The translations under genes were made by a program, and so were the position numbers. 64,000 nucleotides of DNA from an uncultured Bacteroidota bacterium. Lineage in GTDB: Bacteria; Bacteroidota; Bacteroidia; B-17B0; Aurantibacillaceae. The notes below the pieces were generated by a model that saw only the letters and a list, made by a program, of their open reading frames with translations, did no database searches and was not told where the DNA came from. The DNA is taken from the NCBI GenBank assembly GCA_903893815.1, contig CAITNS010000041.1:1-64000 (forward strand), read 5' to 3'. Of the stretch, positions 42,325 to 51,629 are shown one piece after another; within the stretch, counting starts at the first letter, position 1, and every line of letters starts with the position of its first letter.

Positions 42325-42957
42325 ATGAATATAACAATCATAGGAGCATCGGCTGGAATAGGATTAGAAACGGTAAAAAGAGGATTAAATAGAAATCATT
42401 TGATAACGACACTTTCTCGAACTGAAATTCAAATAGAAGAGAAAAAATCTTTAAATATGATACTTGGTGATGCAACTAATAAAGCTGACCTATTAAATTC
42501 TATCCAAAACGCAGATGCCCTAATTGTAACATTGGGGACTGGTAAGAATATGAAAGCTACTGTCCTTTTTTCAGACTTTGCAAAATTGATTATTGAAATT
42601 CATATGGAGAAAAAAATAAGCATTCCAATTATTTTTGTCACTGGATTTGGTGCTGGAGAAAGTAAGAATTATGTTTCTTGGCTTGTAAAGATGTTTTTAA
42701 AATATTTTTTAAAAGAAGTTTATGCCGACAAAACTAAAATGGAAGAAATTATTACTAATTCCGATATGAATTGGACAGTTGTGAGGCCAGGAAGGCTATT
42801 AGAAAATGAACTGACAGAGAAATACCGTGTAGAAAACAAATTATTCAAAGGAATTAATATAGGCGGAATTAATAGAGCGGACGTAGCAGACTTTTTAATA
42901 AAACAAGCAGAAAAACAAACTGAATTAAAAAAGTACATTGCTTTATCTGAAAAATAG
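42325..42957 (+). CDS. NAD(P)-binding (NmrA/SDR-type) protein
   Basis: 210 residues. Rossmann motif ITIIGASAGIGLETVKRGL at the N-terminus, the second strand with LGDATN, then ADALIVTLGTG, PIIFVTGFGAG and WTVVRPGRLLEN, the usual order of atypical short-chain dehydrogenases of the NAD(P)H-binding family. No SDR-type catalytic YxxxK is evident, so it may be a reductase with unusual chemistry or a regulatory binder. It sits alone between two similar repeats, which suggests movement as a unit. Confidence 0.8.
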   Translation: MNITIIGASAGIGLETVKRGLNRNHLITTLSRTEIQIEEKKSLNMILGDATNKADLLNSIQNADALIVTLGTGKNMKATVLFSDFAKLIIEIHMEKKISIPIIFVTGFGAGESKNYVSWLVKMFLKYFLKEVYADKTKMEEIITNSDMNWTVVRPGRLLENELTEKYRVENKLFKGINIGGINRADVADFLIKQAEKQTELKKYIALSEK

Positions 42958-42968
42958 AATAAAAGCCG

Positions 42969-43110
42969 AACCGTTAACACACACTAAGCAAACAGTTTGG
43001 CAGACATCAAAGTTTTTGCAAAAGCGGTTACTTCGCGGAGACAATTATTTTCGCTTTTCAAAAGTCCAATAAGCAGTTATCTTTATTATTTGCGTCTCGG
43101 CAGTCTCGCA
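42969..43110. repeat. Palindromic intergenic element B, diverged copy of A
   Basis: Starts CCGTTAACACACACTAAGC then AAACAGTTTGGC. It then follows the order of element A: TTTTGCAAAAGCGG, ACAATTATTTTCGC, CAAAAGTCCAATAAGC, TTATCTTTATTATTTGCG. The right arm found in A is not recognisable, so B looks truncated. Together A and B flank the NAD(P)-binding gene. Confidence 0.5.
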
Positions 43111-43180
43111 TTTGGTAGTATAACCATCATTAATACTTTTTATAAATTTTACTGAATCTGCCATGTTATAATTTTATGTA

Positions 43181-43215
43181 AAAAAAAACTCTGCAAATAA
43201 TTCTGCAGAGCTTTT
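43181..43215 (-). terminator. Intrinsic terminator of the 1700-residue adhesin gene
   Basis: On the minus strand, GCTCTGCAG and TGCAGAG arms around an AT loop, followed by a run of eight T; 18 bases after the stop codon. Confidence 0.88.
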
Positions 43216-43232
43216 AAATAATTTAAGTTTTA

Positions 43233-46200
43233 TTATTTACGAAGTAAGGTAACGTGCCCAACTTTTTCGTAACTCTTTTTCTTTTCATCTTTAAATGTTA
43301 TTTTATAAACGTATACGTCTTGTTTCAATGTTTCACCTGAGTTATTTTTTGACCCATTCCAAAACTGATTTACATCCGTTGTTTTATAAATTTGCTCACC
43401 CCATCTATCAAAAATCACCAAATTAAACGTTGAGAAATCTACACCAGTTGGAGGTAAAAAGATATGGAACAAATCATTCAACGCATCTGCTCCTGGTGTA
43501 AAAGCGTTTGGTACATATAATACTACATCTGGATTAACCACAATAACAATTGATGTATCATCCACACAACCTTCAGGAGTTGTAGCAACTAAGGTTACCA
43601 CAAAGTTTCCTGAGTTTACAAACAAATATGATTCGTTAACATTCGCGCTATTATATACTCCACCAATGTTCCAAGCGTAAGTATTATCTCCTAATACCGT
43701 TGATTGATTGGTGAATTCTACTTGTCCATCAACTACTGTTGTTTCAACTACCGAAGGATCGAAAGAAGCAATTGGTAATGGATTAGAAGTTATTCCGCTT
43801 GTTGCAATGGTTGTGTCTTTACAGCCAATATTATCTGTGTAATATAACGTAGCTGTATAAGTTCCAGGTGTTGTGTAGATATGAGTCACTGTTAATCCAG
43901 TATCACTTACAGTACCATCACCAAAATCCCAAATTGCAGTGCCAGTAGGATAAGACGATGTTGCATAGTCTATCGTTACAGGGTTACATCCCGAAATAAC
44001 ATTAGGGAATGCATTTGCTTCAGGTTTTGGATTTACTGTTATTGTAATACTCTCCGCTGCTCCACAATTTAATAAAGGAGAAGGATTAGTGCTATAAGTT
44101 ACTACATGAACTCCTGCACCAGCAGTTGCTGGAACAAAGTTTGTACCTGTAACTCCTGCACCTGTCCAAATACCACCTGCAAATTGTGCTATGGTTTGTA
44201 AATTTACACCTGCATCATAAATACAATAAGGCCCAACTGTATTAGTAATTGTAGCTGGTACAAAATGAACAACTGTTACAGCTACCGTTTCTGTATTAAC
44301 ACACGGACCGTTAGTTAATGTATATAATAAAGTGTTATTACCAACGATACTAGACACCGGAGAAAAACTTCCTCCTGCCGATACGATAGAGCCTGGTGTT
44401 ACTGCAGACCATACACCTCCTGTTGGAGTTACTGTCATATTTTGTACTGTGTAATTATCGCAATAAGGTCCGGCAGCTGTAATGGTTGGTTGTGCTTGTG
44501 AATTTACTGTTACATTTAATGTACTAGCTGATGGACAAAGTGATGCAGTTGGAGTTGAATTAGTACTATACGTTAATGTATGAACTGCAGCTCCTGCTAA
44601 TGCTGGATCAAACGTTGTTCCTGTAACACCATTCCCCGACCAAACTCCTACTCCTAATGTTGATGTTGTTAAAGCAGTAGATAAGTTAACCGCTGGATTT
44701 GTAATACACATAGTTGCAATAGAACCTGTAATCGTTGATGGTACAAATTGTTCTACAGAAATTGTTGTTGTATTAACTGCCGCACAAGTTGATGCACCTA
44801 CAGAATACGTATACGTATTATTTCCAATAACTGCTAAGGATGGAGTAAACACACCCGTTGAAGTAATACCAGTTCCCGACCAAGTTCCTCCTGTAGGAAC
44901 AACCGTTAATGTTACTGTTGGTGCATTAGTACATAATGGATTTACAGCTGTAATAGTTGGTTGAGCTGCCGAATTTAATTGAACAGCAATTGTTCCTGTT
45001 GCAGGACATAAAGATGTTGTAGGAACAGAATTTGTGCTATACGTTAATGTATGAGTTCCAACTCCCGCCACTGTAGGACTAAATATAGTACCAGTAACTC
45101 CATTACCAGACCAAACCCCTGCGCCTAACGTAGAGGTGCCTAATGCTGCTGATAAATTCACAGTATTACTTGGTAAACAAATTGGATTTATTGTTCCTGT
45201 AATAGTTGCAGGCACAAATTGTTCAATTGCAATAGTTGTTGTAGCAGTTTGCGAACATCCAGCCCCACCATATAAATAGGTTACTGTATTTGTTCCAACA
45301 GTTGCTAACGATGGTGTAAATACTCCCACTGTAGAGGTTGCTGGAGTTAAACTCCAAGTTCCACCTGCAGGTATTGCAAATAAAGAAACAGATGTTGCAT
45401 TAGTACATAACGCAGAAACAGGAGTGATTGTTGGAGCAACCGCACTAGTAACTGTTATTGTTGATGACTGTGCTTGCATACAGTTAGTTTGTCCGATAGG
45501 ATTTACTTGCACTGTGTATACAGTACTAGCCGTTGGACTAGCTACAGTAGTATATGTATTAGTAGGATTTAAACCAATTGTTGGAGTCCAAGAATATGTA
45601 AACGCTGCTGGATTAGAACCACCACAATTTTCAAATCTAATATTTGGACGATAAGTAGTATTAGGAGTATATCCCGAAGATGTTGCATTTGCGCAAGCTG
45701 GTGTCACATCACTGTTAAACCATCTTACAGAGTTAAATGCTGTTGGCGTATATGGTGAAGAAGAGTTATTGGTATAATTTGCTGTTAAATCACTACATAC
45801 ATCTATTAATAAATTTGAAGCGCCGTCCCATTCATATGCCGTTGGGAAGTTATAAGTATTCCAACCTGTAGTGATATTAATATTAGGTGCAAAATATACT
45901 TGAGTTAATCCAACGCCATCAAAATTAGTACCTACTCCTAAATCATTCACATTTGTACATTTCATTTTTATTGAAAAGTTTGGATAAGATGTAGTTCCAC
46001 TAATCGAAGTGATATTAAACGCGACGCTTGATATCTTACCCGGTAAAACACCTGCTGCAGATAATTCACTCGCCAAATATAAAATTTGATGTCTCGCGTT
46101 TTTGTACCAGTTACTATATATAGCTGGATAAGAAGTAGTTGTGTTTACCTGTGTTCCGTTTCCAATTGTAATTTGATTTGGAGATGTACAACTACCTGAA

Positions 46201-48335
46201 GTAGATAATCCGCAAGTACCTGGTGTTGTATTACCAAAGTTTACTGTTAAAGTTGTGCTACCAGCATTACAAATACTTGTGTTTTGAGGTGTCAATGTAT
46301 ACGAATACACAAACGGACTAACAGTAAACGTGGTATTATAAATACACTGTCCATCAAATACAGTAGCACTATACGTTCCTATTGATAAACCAGTAATACT
46401 ATCTTTAACTAAAGTAGTATTATTTAATACAGAGTTATAACCCGCTGGGCCAGTTACAGTATAACTATAAACTGGAGGAGCGCCTGTTTGTAAATTAATT
46501 ACCGCATAAGAGTTATTATTTCCTGGACAAATACTTTTTATATTACTTGCGTAAATACTTCCACCTGGGGTTTGAGACAAGATATATTTAATAGAATCTT
46601 TACAACCACTTGCGGTTGTATACACTAAGAAATAAGCGTCGCCATTTACCGGCGAGTTAACCGTTAACGAGGAACTATTAGCCCCTGGTATTAACGCTAA
46701 CGGGCTAGCTGTATACCATTTATAGTTTGATCCTGTATTTCCGTTTATCCAAGCCACTGTGCCACAAAAAGGTGCGGGCAGCGAATAGAAAGCTGGCGGT
46801 GAGAGTCCTACGGCGACCGTTGTTGTTGCTAAACCGCATAAGACGGCACTAACGTTAACTGTATATATGCCAGGTGAGAGTCCTGTAACGGTTTGCGTAT
46901 TGCCTACCGTTGCCCCTACACTATTTATCCACTGATAAATATATCCACCGCTACTTCCTGTAGCCGAAACATTGGCTGTACCACTGTTTCCATTAGGACA
47001 AGACGGCGTTGAACCAACTCCCGTAATACTAACTGTTGAAATAGCAACTGTGGTTTGAAAAGAACTAGAGCAACCGTTAGGTGCCGTTACGTTACAAGTA
47101 AATACTTGCCCTGCAGATACAGGATTAATAGTAGCTGTACCAGTGCTTCCACCATTTCCTACTGAAATTGGGCCACCAGGGCCAATCCATTGGTATGTAC
47201 TATAACCACCTGGTGCTGTTAACACTGCCTGACTAGAGCCTGCACAAAAACTTGCTACTGCTCCTCCTGGACTACACTCTGCATCAACATAAGCATAACC
47301 CCAGTGCCCACCTTGTGAACAACCACCCACATAAAACTCTACATTAACAGATGTAATAGCTGGGTAGTTTGAAAAGTCAAATGCATAAGTAGACCATTTT
47401 CTGTAAAACACATCACTTGGCGACCAACCAATAACTGACTCTGTCCAAGATGGATCATAAAAAGGAGAGGTTGAATTGGTCATCGCACTATTAATAGTTA
47501 CCGTATAAACAGAGCAACCCGGTACAAAGTTTCCGTTTTGATCTGTTACTTTAACTGAGAAATAAGGTTGTTCTTCTGGTGTATGTCCGCCACTATATAA
47601 TACTAATGCATAAGAAACCGAAAAGTTTTTATTGTTTGGATTCAATGCCATGTTGTAAGTTACTTTACTAGCACGGTAGTTTGGCATTGCTCCATTTAAA
47701 CGTACTGAAGCTGGTCCGCCGTTAGGATTAACAACAGGAATTTCAGAAACTGTTTGTGTACCAACAACTTTACAAGCAATTGAATCCCATCCAACACAGT
47801 TTGGGTATACACTGTTTGTTGCAGGCGTAGTCATAATTGTGTGGTAATTTAAAGTATTAACCAAACTAACGTCGTTTCCTGCTGGATTAACAATAGTTGG
47901 AGATGTTTGAGTATAAGAAGGAGAACCAGAGCCTGGTGCTCCAGTAACTACAGTTCCATAACTTCCAGTCCAGTTTGCAAATGTTCCTTGTTCGAAACCT
48001 GCATTAGGGCAATAAGCATTTTGTGGAGAATTAGGATTTGATGGTTTAGCAAGTGGATTGTTGCTATTACCGTTTCCATTTAAATAGATAGTACCAGCAT
48101 CATATACGCCTAACTTTGGGGTAACATGCTTATGTCCTCCGCTTTTATGAGATCGGTAATCGTTATGTAAATATTGTACATAACCTTCAACATCAGCTTT
48201 ACTAATGCCCTTATCCTTTGCTTGTTGATAAGCTTTCTTAATATCAAAACCATCCGGTAATTGCGCGAATGAGATTTGAGTAAAAAGTACTAAAAAAGTA
48301 CAAAATAGACTTAAAACTAAACGTTGTTTTTTCAT
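43233..48335 (-). CDS. Giant T9SS type B (gliding motility-associated C-terminal) surface protein
   Basis: 1700 residues with signal peptide LVLSLFCTFLVLFTQISFA. A unique N-terminal region, rich in Gly/Asn/Ser, is followed by a beta-sandwich segment near residues 760-950. Then come tandem repeats of about 157 residues, each made of two related modules (for example WSGNGVTGTIFSPTVAGVGT and the marker FVPATITG/FVPSTITG/FVPATITN). A PKD domain has AIWDFGDGTVSDTGLTVTHI. The end is a T9SS type B domain (YVPNAFTPGADALNDLF, FDRWGEQIYKT, VGHVTLLRK). The protein is predicted to be carried by the type IX system and displayed on the cell surface, probably as an adhesin. No PorP/SprF partner is adjacent here. 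Confidence 0.9.
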   Translation of the reverse strand: MKKQRLVLSLFCTFLVLFTQISFAQLPDGFDIKKAYQQAKDKGISKADVEGYVQYLHNDYRSHKSGGHKHVTPKLGVYDAGTIYLNGNGNSNNPLAKPSNPNSPQNAYCPNAGFEQGTFANWTGSYGTVVTGAPGSGSPSYTQTSPTIVNPAGNDVSLVNTLNYHTIMTTPATNSVYPNCVGWDSIACKVVGTQTVSEIPVVNPNGGPASVRLNGAMPNYRASKVTYNMALNPNNKNFSVSYALVLYSGGHTPEEQPYFSVKVTDQNGNFVPGCSVYTVTINSAMTNSTSPFYDPSWTESVIGWSPSDVFYRKWSTYAFDFSNYPAITSVNVEFYVGGCSQGGHWGYAYVDAECSPGGAVASFCAGSSQAVLTAPGGYSTYQWIGPGGPISVGNGGSTGTATINPVSAGQVFTCNVTAPNGCSSSFQTTVAISTVSITGVGSTPSCPNGNSGTANVSATGSSGGYIYQWINSVGATVGNTQTVTGLSPGIYTVNVSAVLCGLATTTVAVGLSPPAFYSLPAPFCGTVAWINGNTGSNYKWYTASPLALIPGANSSSLTVNSPVNGDAYFLVYTTASGCKDSIKYILSQTPGGSIYASNIKSICPGNNNSYAVINLQTGAPPVYSYTVTGPAGYNSVLNNTTLVKDSITGLSIGTYSATVFDGQCIYNTTFTVSPFVYSYTLTPQNTSICNAGSTTLTVNFGNTTPGTCGLSTSGSCTSPNQITIGNGTQVNTTTSYPAIYSNWYKNARHQILYLASELSAAGVLPGKISSVAFNITSISGTTSYPNFSIKMKCTNVNDLGVGTNFDGVGLTQVYFAPNINITTGWNTYNFPTAYEWDGASNLLIDVCSDLTANYTNNSSSPYTPTAFNSVRWFNSDVTPACANATSSGYTPNTTYRPNIRFENCGGSNPAAFTYSWTPTIGLNPTNTYTTVASPTASTVYTVQVNPIGQTNCMQAQSSTITVTSAVAPTITPVSALCTNATSVSLFAIPAGGTWSLTPATSTVGVFTPSLATVGTNTVTYLYGGAGCSQTATTTIAIEQFVPATITGTINPICLPSNTVNLSAALGTSTLGAGVWSGNGVTGTIFSPTVAGVGTHTLTYSTNSVPTTSLCPATGTIAVQLNSAAQPTITAVNPLCTNAPTVTLTVVPTGGTWSGTGITSTGVFTPSLAVIGNNTYTYSVGASTCAAVNTTTISVEQFVPSTITGSIATMCITNPAVNLSTALTTSTLGVGVWSGNGVTGTTFDPALAGAAVHTLTYSTNSTPTASLCPSASTLNVTVNSQAQPTITAAGPYCDNYTVQNMTVTPTGGVWSAVTPGSIVSAGGSFSPVSSIVGNNTLLYTLTNGPCVNTETVAVTVVHFVPATITNTVGPYCIYDAGVNLQTIAQFAGGIWTGAGVTGTNFVPATAGAGVHVVTYSTNPSPLLNCGAAESITITVNPKPEANAFPNVISGCNPVTIDYATSSYPTGTAIWDFGDGTVSDTGLTVTHIYTTPGTYTATLYYTDNIGCKDTTIATSGITSNPLPIASFDPSVVETTVVDGQVEFTNQSTVLGDNTYAWNIGGVYNSANVNESYLFVNSGNFVVTLVATTPEGCVDDTSIVIVVNPDVVLYVPNAFTPGADALNDLFHIFLPPTGVDFSTFNLVIFDRWGEQIYKTTDVNQFWNGSKNNSGETLKQDVYVYKITFKDEKKKSYEKVGHVTLLRK

Positions 48336-48436
48336 TGTTAACTAATTAATACCGTAAAGTTATGGCATTAACAGCTGAAAAACGACTCATTTACTCATCA
48401 AAACAGTACTTCTACGAAGTTTTTTGCCTAAAACGC

Positions 48437-48961
48437 TTAAGAAATGACAGGTGGGGGCAACATTTCATAACCACATGACTTGCATGTTTTTAAGTCTTTT
48501 GAATTATAAAATTTTTCAAAAACACCTTGAAATTGAGAGGCAATATCGTTTAAAACAAATTTTTCTTCATATAATTTAGTATTGCATTTTTCACAAAACC
48601 ACATCAAACCATCCATTTCTCCCTCACGTCTTTTTCTTTCCATTACTAAACCAATGGTGTTTTTAAAACGAATAGGGTTGTGAGGAACTTTTGGCGGCAA
48701 TAAAAAAATATCACCTTCTTTAATATCAACCTCAACGGCTTTGCCATCTTCTTGAATAGTAACTTTAATGTCTCCTTCTAATTGATAAAAGAATTCTTCG
48801 CTCTCATTATAGTGATAATCTTTACGAGAGTTTGGCCCGCCAACTACCATCACAATAAATTCAGCATCTTTATATACCACTTTATTATTTACGGGTGGTT
48901 TTAATAAATGACGATTGTCGTCAATCCATTTTTTAAAATTAAAAGGGCGTGTTACACTCAT
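48437..48961 (-). CDS. nbaC: 3-Hydroxyanthranilate 3,4-dioxygenase
   Basis: 174 residues, cupin fold. The iron ligands are H50, E56 and H94 in DYHYNESEE and PPKVPHNP, at almost the same positions as in the Cupriavidus enzyme. The C-terminal part has the two CxxC pairs of the bacterial type that bind a second, rubredoxin-like iron (CEKC, CKSC). It opens the ring of 3-hydroxyanthranilate to ACMS, the substrate of the decarboxylase encoded at 26056. The next upstream gene, 40 bases away, is a crotonase. Confidence 0.95.
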   Translation of the reverse strand: MSVTRPFNFKKWIDDNRHLLKPPVNNKVVYKDAEFIVMVVGGPNSRKDYHYNESEEFFYQLEGDIKVTIQEDGKAVEVDIKEGDIFLLPPKVPHNPIRFKNTIGLVMERKRREGEMDGLMWFCEKCNTKLYEEKFVLNDIASQFQGVFEKFYNSKDLKTCKSCGYEMLPPPVIS

Positions 48962-49001
48962 AGATTGAATTATTGAATTATTGAGTTAAAAACTAGCAAA
49001 G

Positions 49002-49784
49002 CTAGTTTCCAGGGAAATTAGCTTTACGTTTTTCTAAAAATGCAGAAACTCCTTCTTTAAAATCTCCGGTACCAAAACTTTTCCCAAACTCTTCAATCTC
49101 TACTTCATACCCGTTTTGTTTGTTATTATACCCAGCATTAATAACTTTAATAGCTGTTTTAACAGCAATTGGCGACTTAGTTATGATTTTTGATGTAATC
49201 TCAAAACACTTGTTTAGTAATTCTTCTTGTGTTGTTACGTAATTTACTAATCCCCATTTGTAAGCATCTTCTGCATTAATCATATCCGCTGTAACAATCA
49301 TTTCGAAAGCTTTGCCTTTACCAACTAATTGGGCTAAACGTTGAGTTCCACCGTAACCAGGAATAACTCCTAAACTAACTTCTGGTAATCCCATTTTAGC
49401 ATTAGCACTTGCTACTCTAATATGGCAAGCCATTGCTAATTCTAATCCTCCGCCTAAAGCAAAACCATTAACGGCAGCAATAACGGGTTTAGAATAGTTT
49501 TCAATAAAATTAAATATTTTAAAGTGTCCTATAGAGCTTAATTGTTTTCCTTCTTCTACACTAAAATTTGCAAACTCTGCAATATCGGCACCAGCTACGA
49601 ATGCTTTTTGTCCTGAGCCAGTAATAATTAAAGCACGAATGTCTTTATTGTTTTCAGCATCTACAAAAGTTTCGTGAAGCTCTTCAATGGTTTGTTTATT
49701 TAAAGCATTTAATTTATCTGGTCGGTTAATTGTAATAACTAACACTTCGTTTTTTACCTCGGTTGTAATATTTTCTAAAGCCAT
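49002..49784 (-). CDS. Enoyl-CoA hydratase/isomerase (crotonase) family protein
   Basis: About 260 residues, starting with the second ATG (49784; MALENITTEV), although a first ATG at 49796 is equally open. Crotonase oxyanion-hole motifs: FVAGADIAEF and AAVNGFALGGGLELAMACH. The usual glutamates appear in GGGLELAM and GLPEVSLGVIPGYGGTQRLA. It hydrates trans-2-enoyl-CoA in fatty-acid or amino-acid degradation. The specific substrate is unknown. It is probably cotranscribed with the dioxygenase. Confidence 0.88.
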   Translation of the reverse strand: MALENITTEVKNEVLVITINRPDKLNALNKQTIEELHETFVDAENNKDIRALIITGSGQKAFVAGADIAEFANFSVEEGKQLSSIGHFKIFNFIENYSKPVIAAVNGFALGGGLELAMACHIRVASANAKMGLPEVSLGVIPGYGGTQRLAQLVGKGKAFEMIVTADMINAEDAYKWGLVNYVTTQEELLNKCFEITSKIITKSPIAVKTAIKVINAGYNNKQNGYEVEIEEFGKSFGTGDFKEGVSAFLEKRKANFPGN

Positions 49785-49933
49785 TTCTACAGTCATTTCT
49801 TTATATTTTTAGTAGTAACAAATATAATGTCATAAGTATTACTCTCATAAAAAGTTATTAACCCGTTTTAGTAATTTAACATCTTGTCATTTTATATGTA
49901 ACGTATTATTTACTTAGTTAGTATCTTTATCTT

Positions 49934-50578
49934 ATGGTTATTTACGCAATACCGGGATTAGGTACTACCGAAAAATTATATAAAAACCTCCACATTAAAG
50001 GTGTTGAAATCATTGTGTTGAAATGGCCAATCCCAGAAAAGAATGATACGATGCAATCGTATGCGAAAAAGTTTTTGCCTCAAGTAGATACAAGCCAACC
50101 TTTTTGTTTACTAGGCGTATCTTTTGGCGGCATGTTGTGTACTGAACTTTCAACGATAATTTCCCCGAAAAAAATATTTCTAATTTCAAGTTCGAAATAC
50201 AGAGCTGAGCTACCTTGGTTTATAAAGTTTTTTAAATATGTCCCTCTTCACAAAATAATTTCCGAAAAAACACATCGTAAAATGGCTTACGAGGGGCGTT
50301 GGTTTATTGGTTTTGGAAGCGCCCTAATTCCTGAATATTTAGGAATGATTAATAGCATGACCAAAAATTATTTTAAAAATTGCATAAACATTATTGTAAA
50401 TTGGGATAGAAAAGAATTACCAAAAAACTATGTTCATATTCATGGTACTGGCGATAGATTGCTATTACACAAATATGTAAAAGCAGATTATGCCGTTAAA
50501 GATGGTTCTCATGCAATGATCGTATTTAGAGCAGAGGAGATTAGTAAAATTATTGAGAGTGAGTTGCAAAAGATTTAA
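49934..50578 (+). CDS. Alpha/beta hydrolase, small
   Basis: 214 residues. Opening strand VIYAIPGLGTTEKLY and the nucleophile elbow LLGVSFGGML with S63. The likely acid is in HIHGTGDRLL and the histidine in VKDGSHAMIVFRAEEI. No signal peptide. A cytosolic esterase or thioesterase-like role is likely, but the substrate is unknown. It is a single gene; a TATCTTTA sequence lies 5 bases before its ATG, so its leader would be almost absent if that is the -7 element. Confidence 0.8.
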   Translation: MVIYAIPGLGTTEKLYKNLHIKGVEIIVLKWPIPEKNDTMQSYAKKFLPQVDTSQPFCLLGVSFGGMLCTELSTIISPKKIFLISSSKYRAELPWFIKFFKYVPLHKIISEKTHRKMAYEGRWFIGFGSALIPEYLGMINSMTKNYFKNCINIIVNWDRKELPKNYVHIHGTGDRLLLHKYVKADYAVKDGSHAMIVFRAEEISKIIESELQKI

Positions 50579-50592
50579 GTGATTTGGCCGCA

Positions 50593-50796
50593 TAGTTCTT
50601 TAACCACATAGAACATAGTTTTTTGTGTAAAAAAGATTGGCATAGAAGCTTTGCTTTTAACATAGCAGCCTATGTGTAAAAACATGATTTCTATCAACCT
50701 ACTCAATCTTCAATTTTTGCTATGTGTCTATGTGGTTTATTTTGCTTTGTCACATTGAAAATAAAATCCGCGATAATCTGTGAGATCTGCGGGACG
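50593..50796. repeat. Intergenic repeats (AACCACATAG type and CTGCGGGA type)
   Basis: 50598-50743 begins AACCACATAGAACATAG and ends GCTATGTGTCTATGTGGTT, an imperfect inverted repeat like that before leuS. 50767-50796 (AAAATCCGCG, then ATCTGCGGGA) resembles the one between deoC and the ALDH gene. No gene is seen in this spacer. Confidence 0.55.
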
Positions 50797-50804
50797 ACTA
50801 ATTG

Positions 50805-51623
50805 TTATCTTTTTGCAATAAACCAATTATTCAATAAATTTTCACGATTATATTTCATCGGAGCATTAGTTTCAAAATCAATTAATGAAGCTCTTGCTTC
50901 TTGCAAAATAGCTTGACCCGCGGCTGTGTCCCACTCCATGGTTGGACCAAAGCGTGGATATTCATCGGCAATACCTTCGGCTACCCAACACATTTTAATA
51001 CTACTACCTGTGGTTACAATTTCTACATCTTTGTGTTGTAATTTTAATGTTTCAATGCGTTCATGTGTTTCAGTACTCATGTGTGAACGACTCGCCACTA
51101 CTACATAATTGGTTCTGTTAGAAATAATTGGTAATTGTTGAGCCGCGATTAACAATGCTTCAAGGCTTACATCTTCAATTGATTTTATCAAAAGAGTAAA
51201 ATACTCTCTATCAATTTTAAATGAGCCAATTCCTTTTGCTGCAAAATAAATGTCTTTAAATACTGGCGAAAAAATAACACCTAAGGTTGGCGTGTTGTCT
51301 TCTACTAAGGCAATATTCACTGTAAACTCGCCATTGCGTTTCACAAATTCTTTAGTGCCGTCCAACGGATCAACAATCCACAATTTTGACCAGGTTTTTC
51401 TTTTTTCAAAACTATCATGAACGCCTTCTTCACTCAACACAGGAATATCAAATTGCTTTAATTCTGAAATGATTTTGTCGCTTGCTATTTTGTCGGCAAG
51501 TGTTAACGGTGATTTATCATCTTTATACTCTACATCAAATTTGGTATCGTAAACTTCCAAAATTTCTTTGCCAGCTTTTACAGCCGCAATAATTGTTTGA
51601 TGAAGCAATTGGTGATAGTTCAT
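50805..51623 (-). CDS. cysQ: 3'(2'),5'-Bisphosphate nucleotidase
   Basis: 272 residues of the inositol monophosphatase superfamily. Metal-binding signature WIVDPLDGTKEF (D85) and the acidic pair in SEEGVH (65-66), and the closing segment WDTAAGQAILQEA. It dephosphorylates PAP to AMP, preventing accumulation during PAPS use; cysC at 4283 makes PAPS. It follows feoB (6 bases after the feoB stop) in the same direction, so it may be in the feoAB transcript. Confidence 0.92.
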   Translation of the reverse strand: MNYHQLLHQTIIAAVKAGKEILEVYDTKFDVEYKDDKSPLTLADKIASDKIISELKQFDIPVLSEEGVHDSFEKRKTWSKLWIVDPLDGTKEFVKRNGEFTVNIALVEDNTPTLGVIFSPVFKDIYFAAKGIGSFKIDREYFTLLIKSIEDVSLEALLIAAQQLPIISNRTNYVVVASRSHMSTETHERIETLKLQHKDVEIVTTGSSIKMCWVAEGIADEYPRFGPTMEWDTAAGQAILQEARASLIDFETNAPMKYNRENLLNNWFIAKR

Positions 51624-51629
51624 GCTGTA

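Noticed and set aside
42119-43110. Confident call of an integron
   Set aside because: No integrase gene, no attI site and only partial attC-like features; I describe the repeats but do not call an integron.
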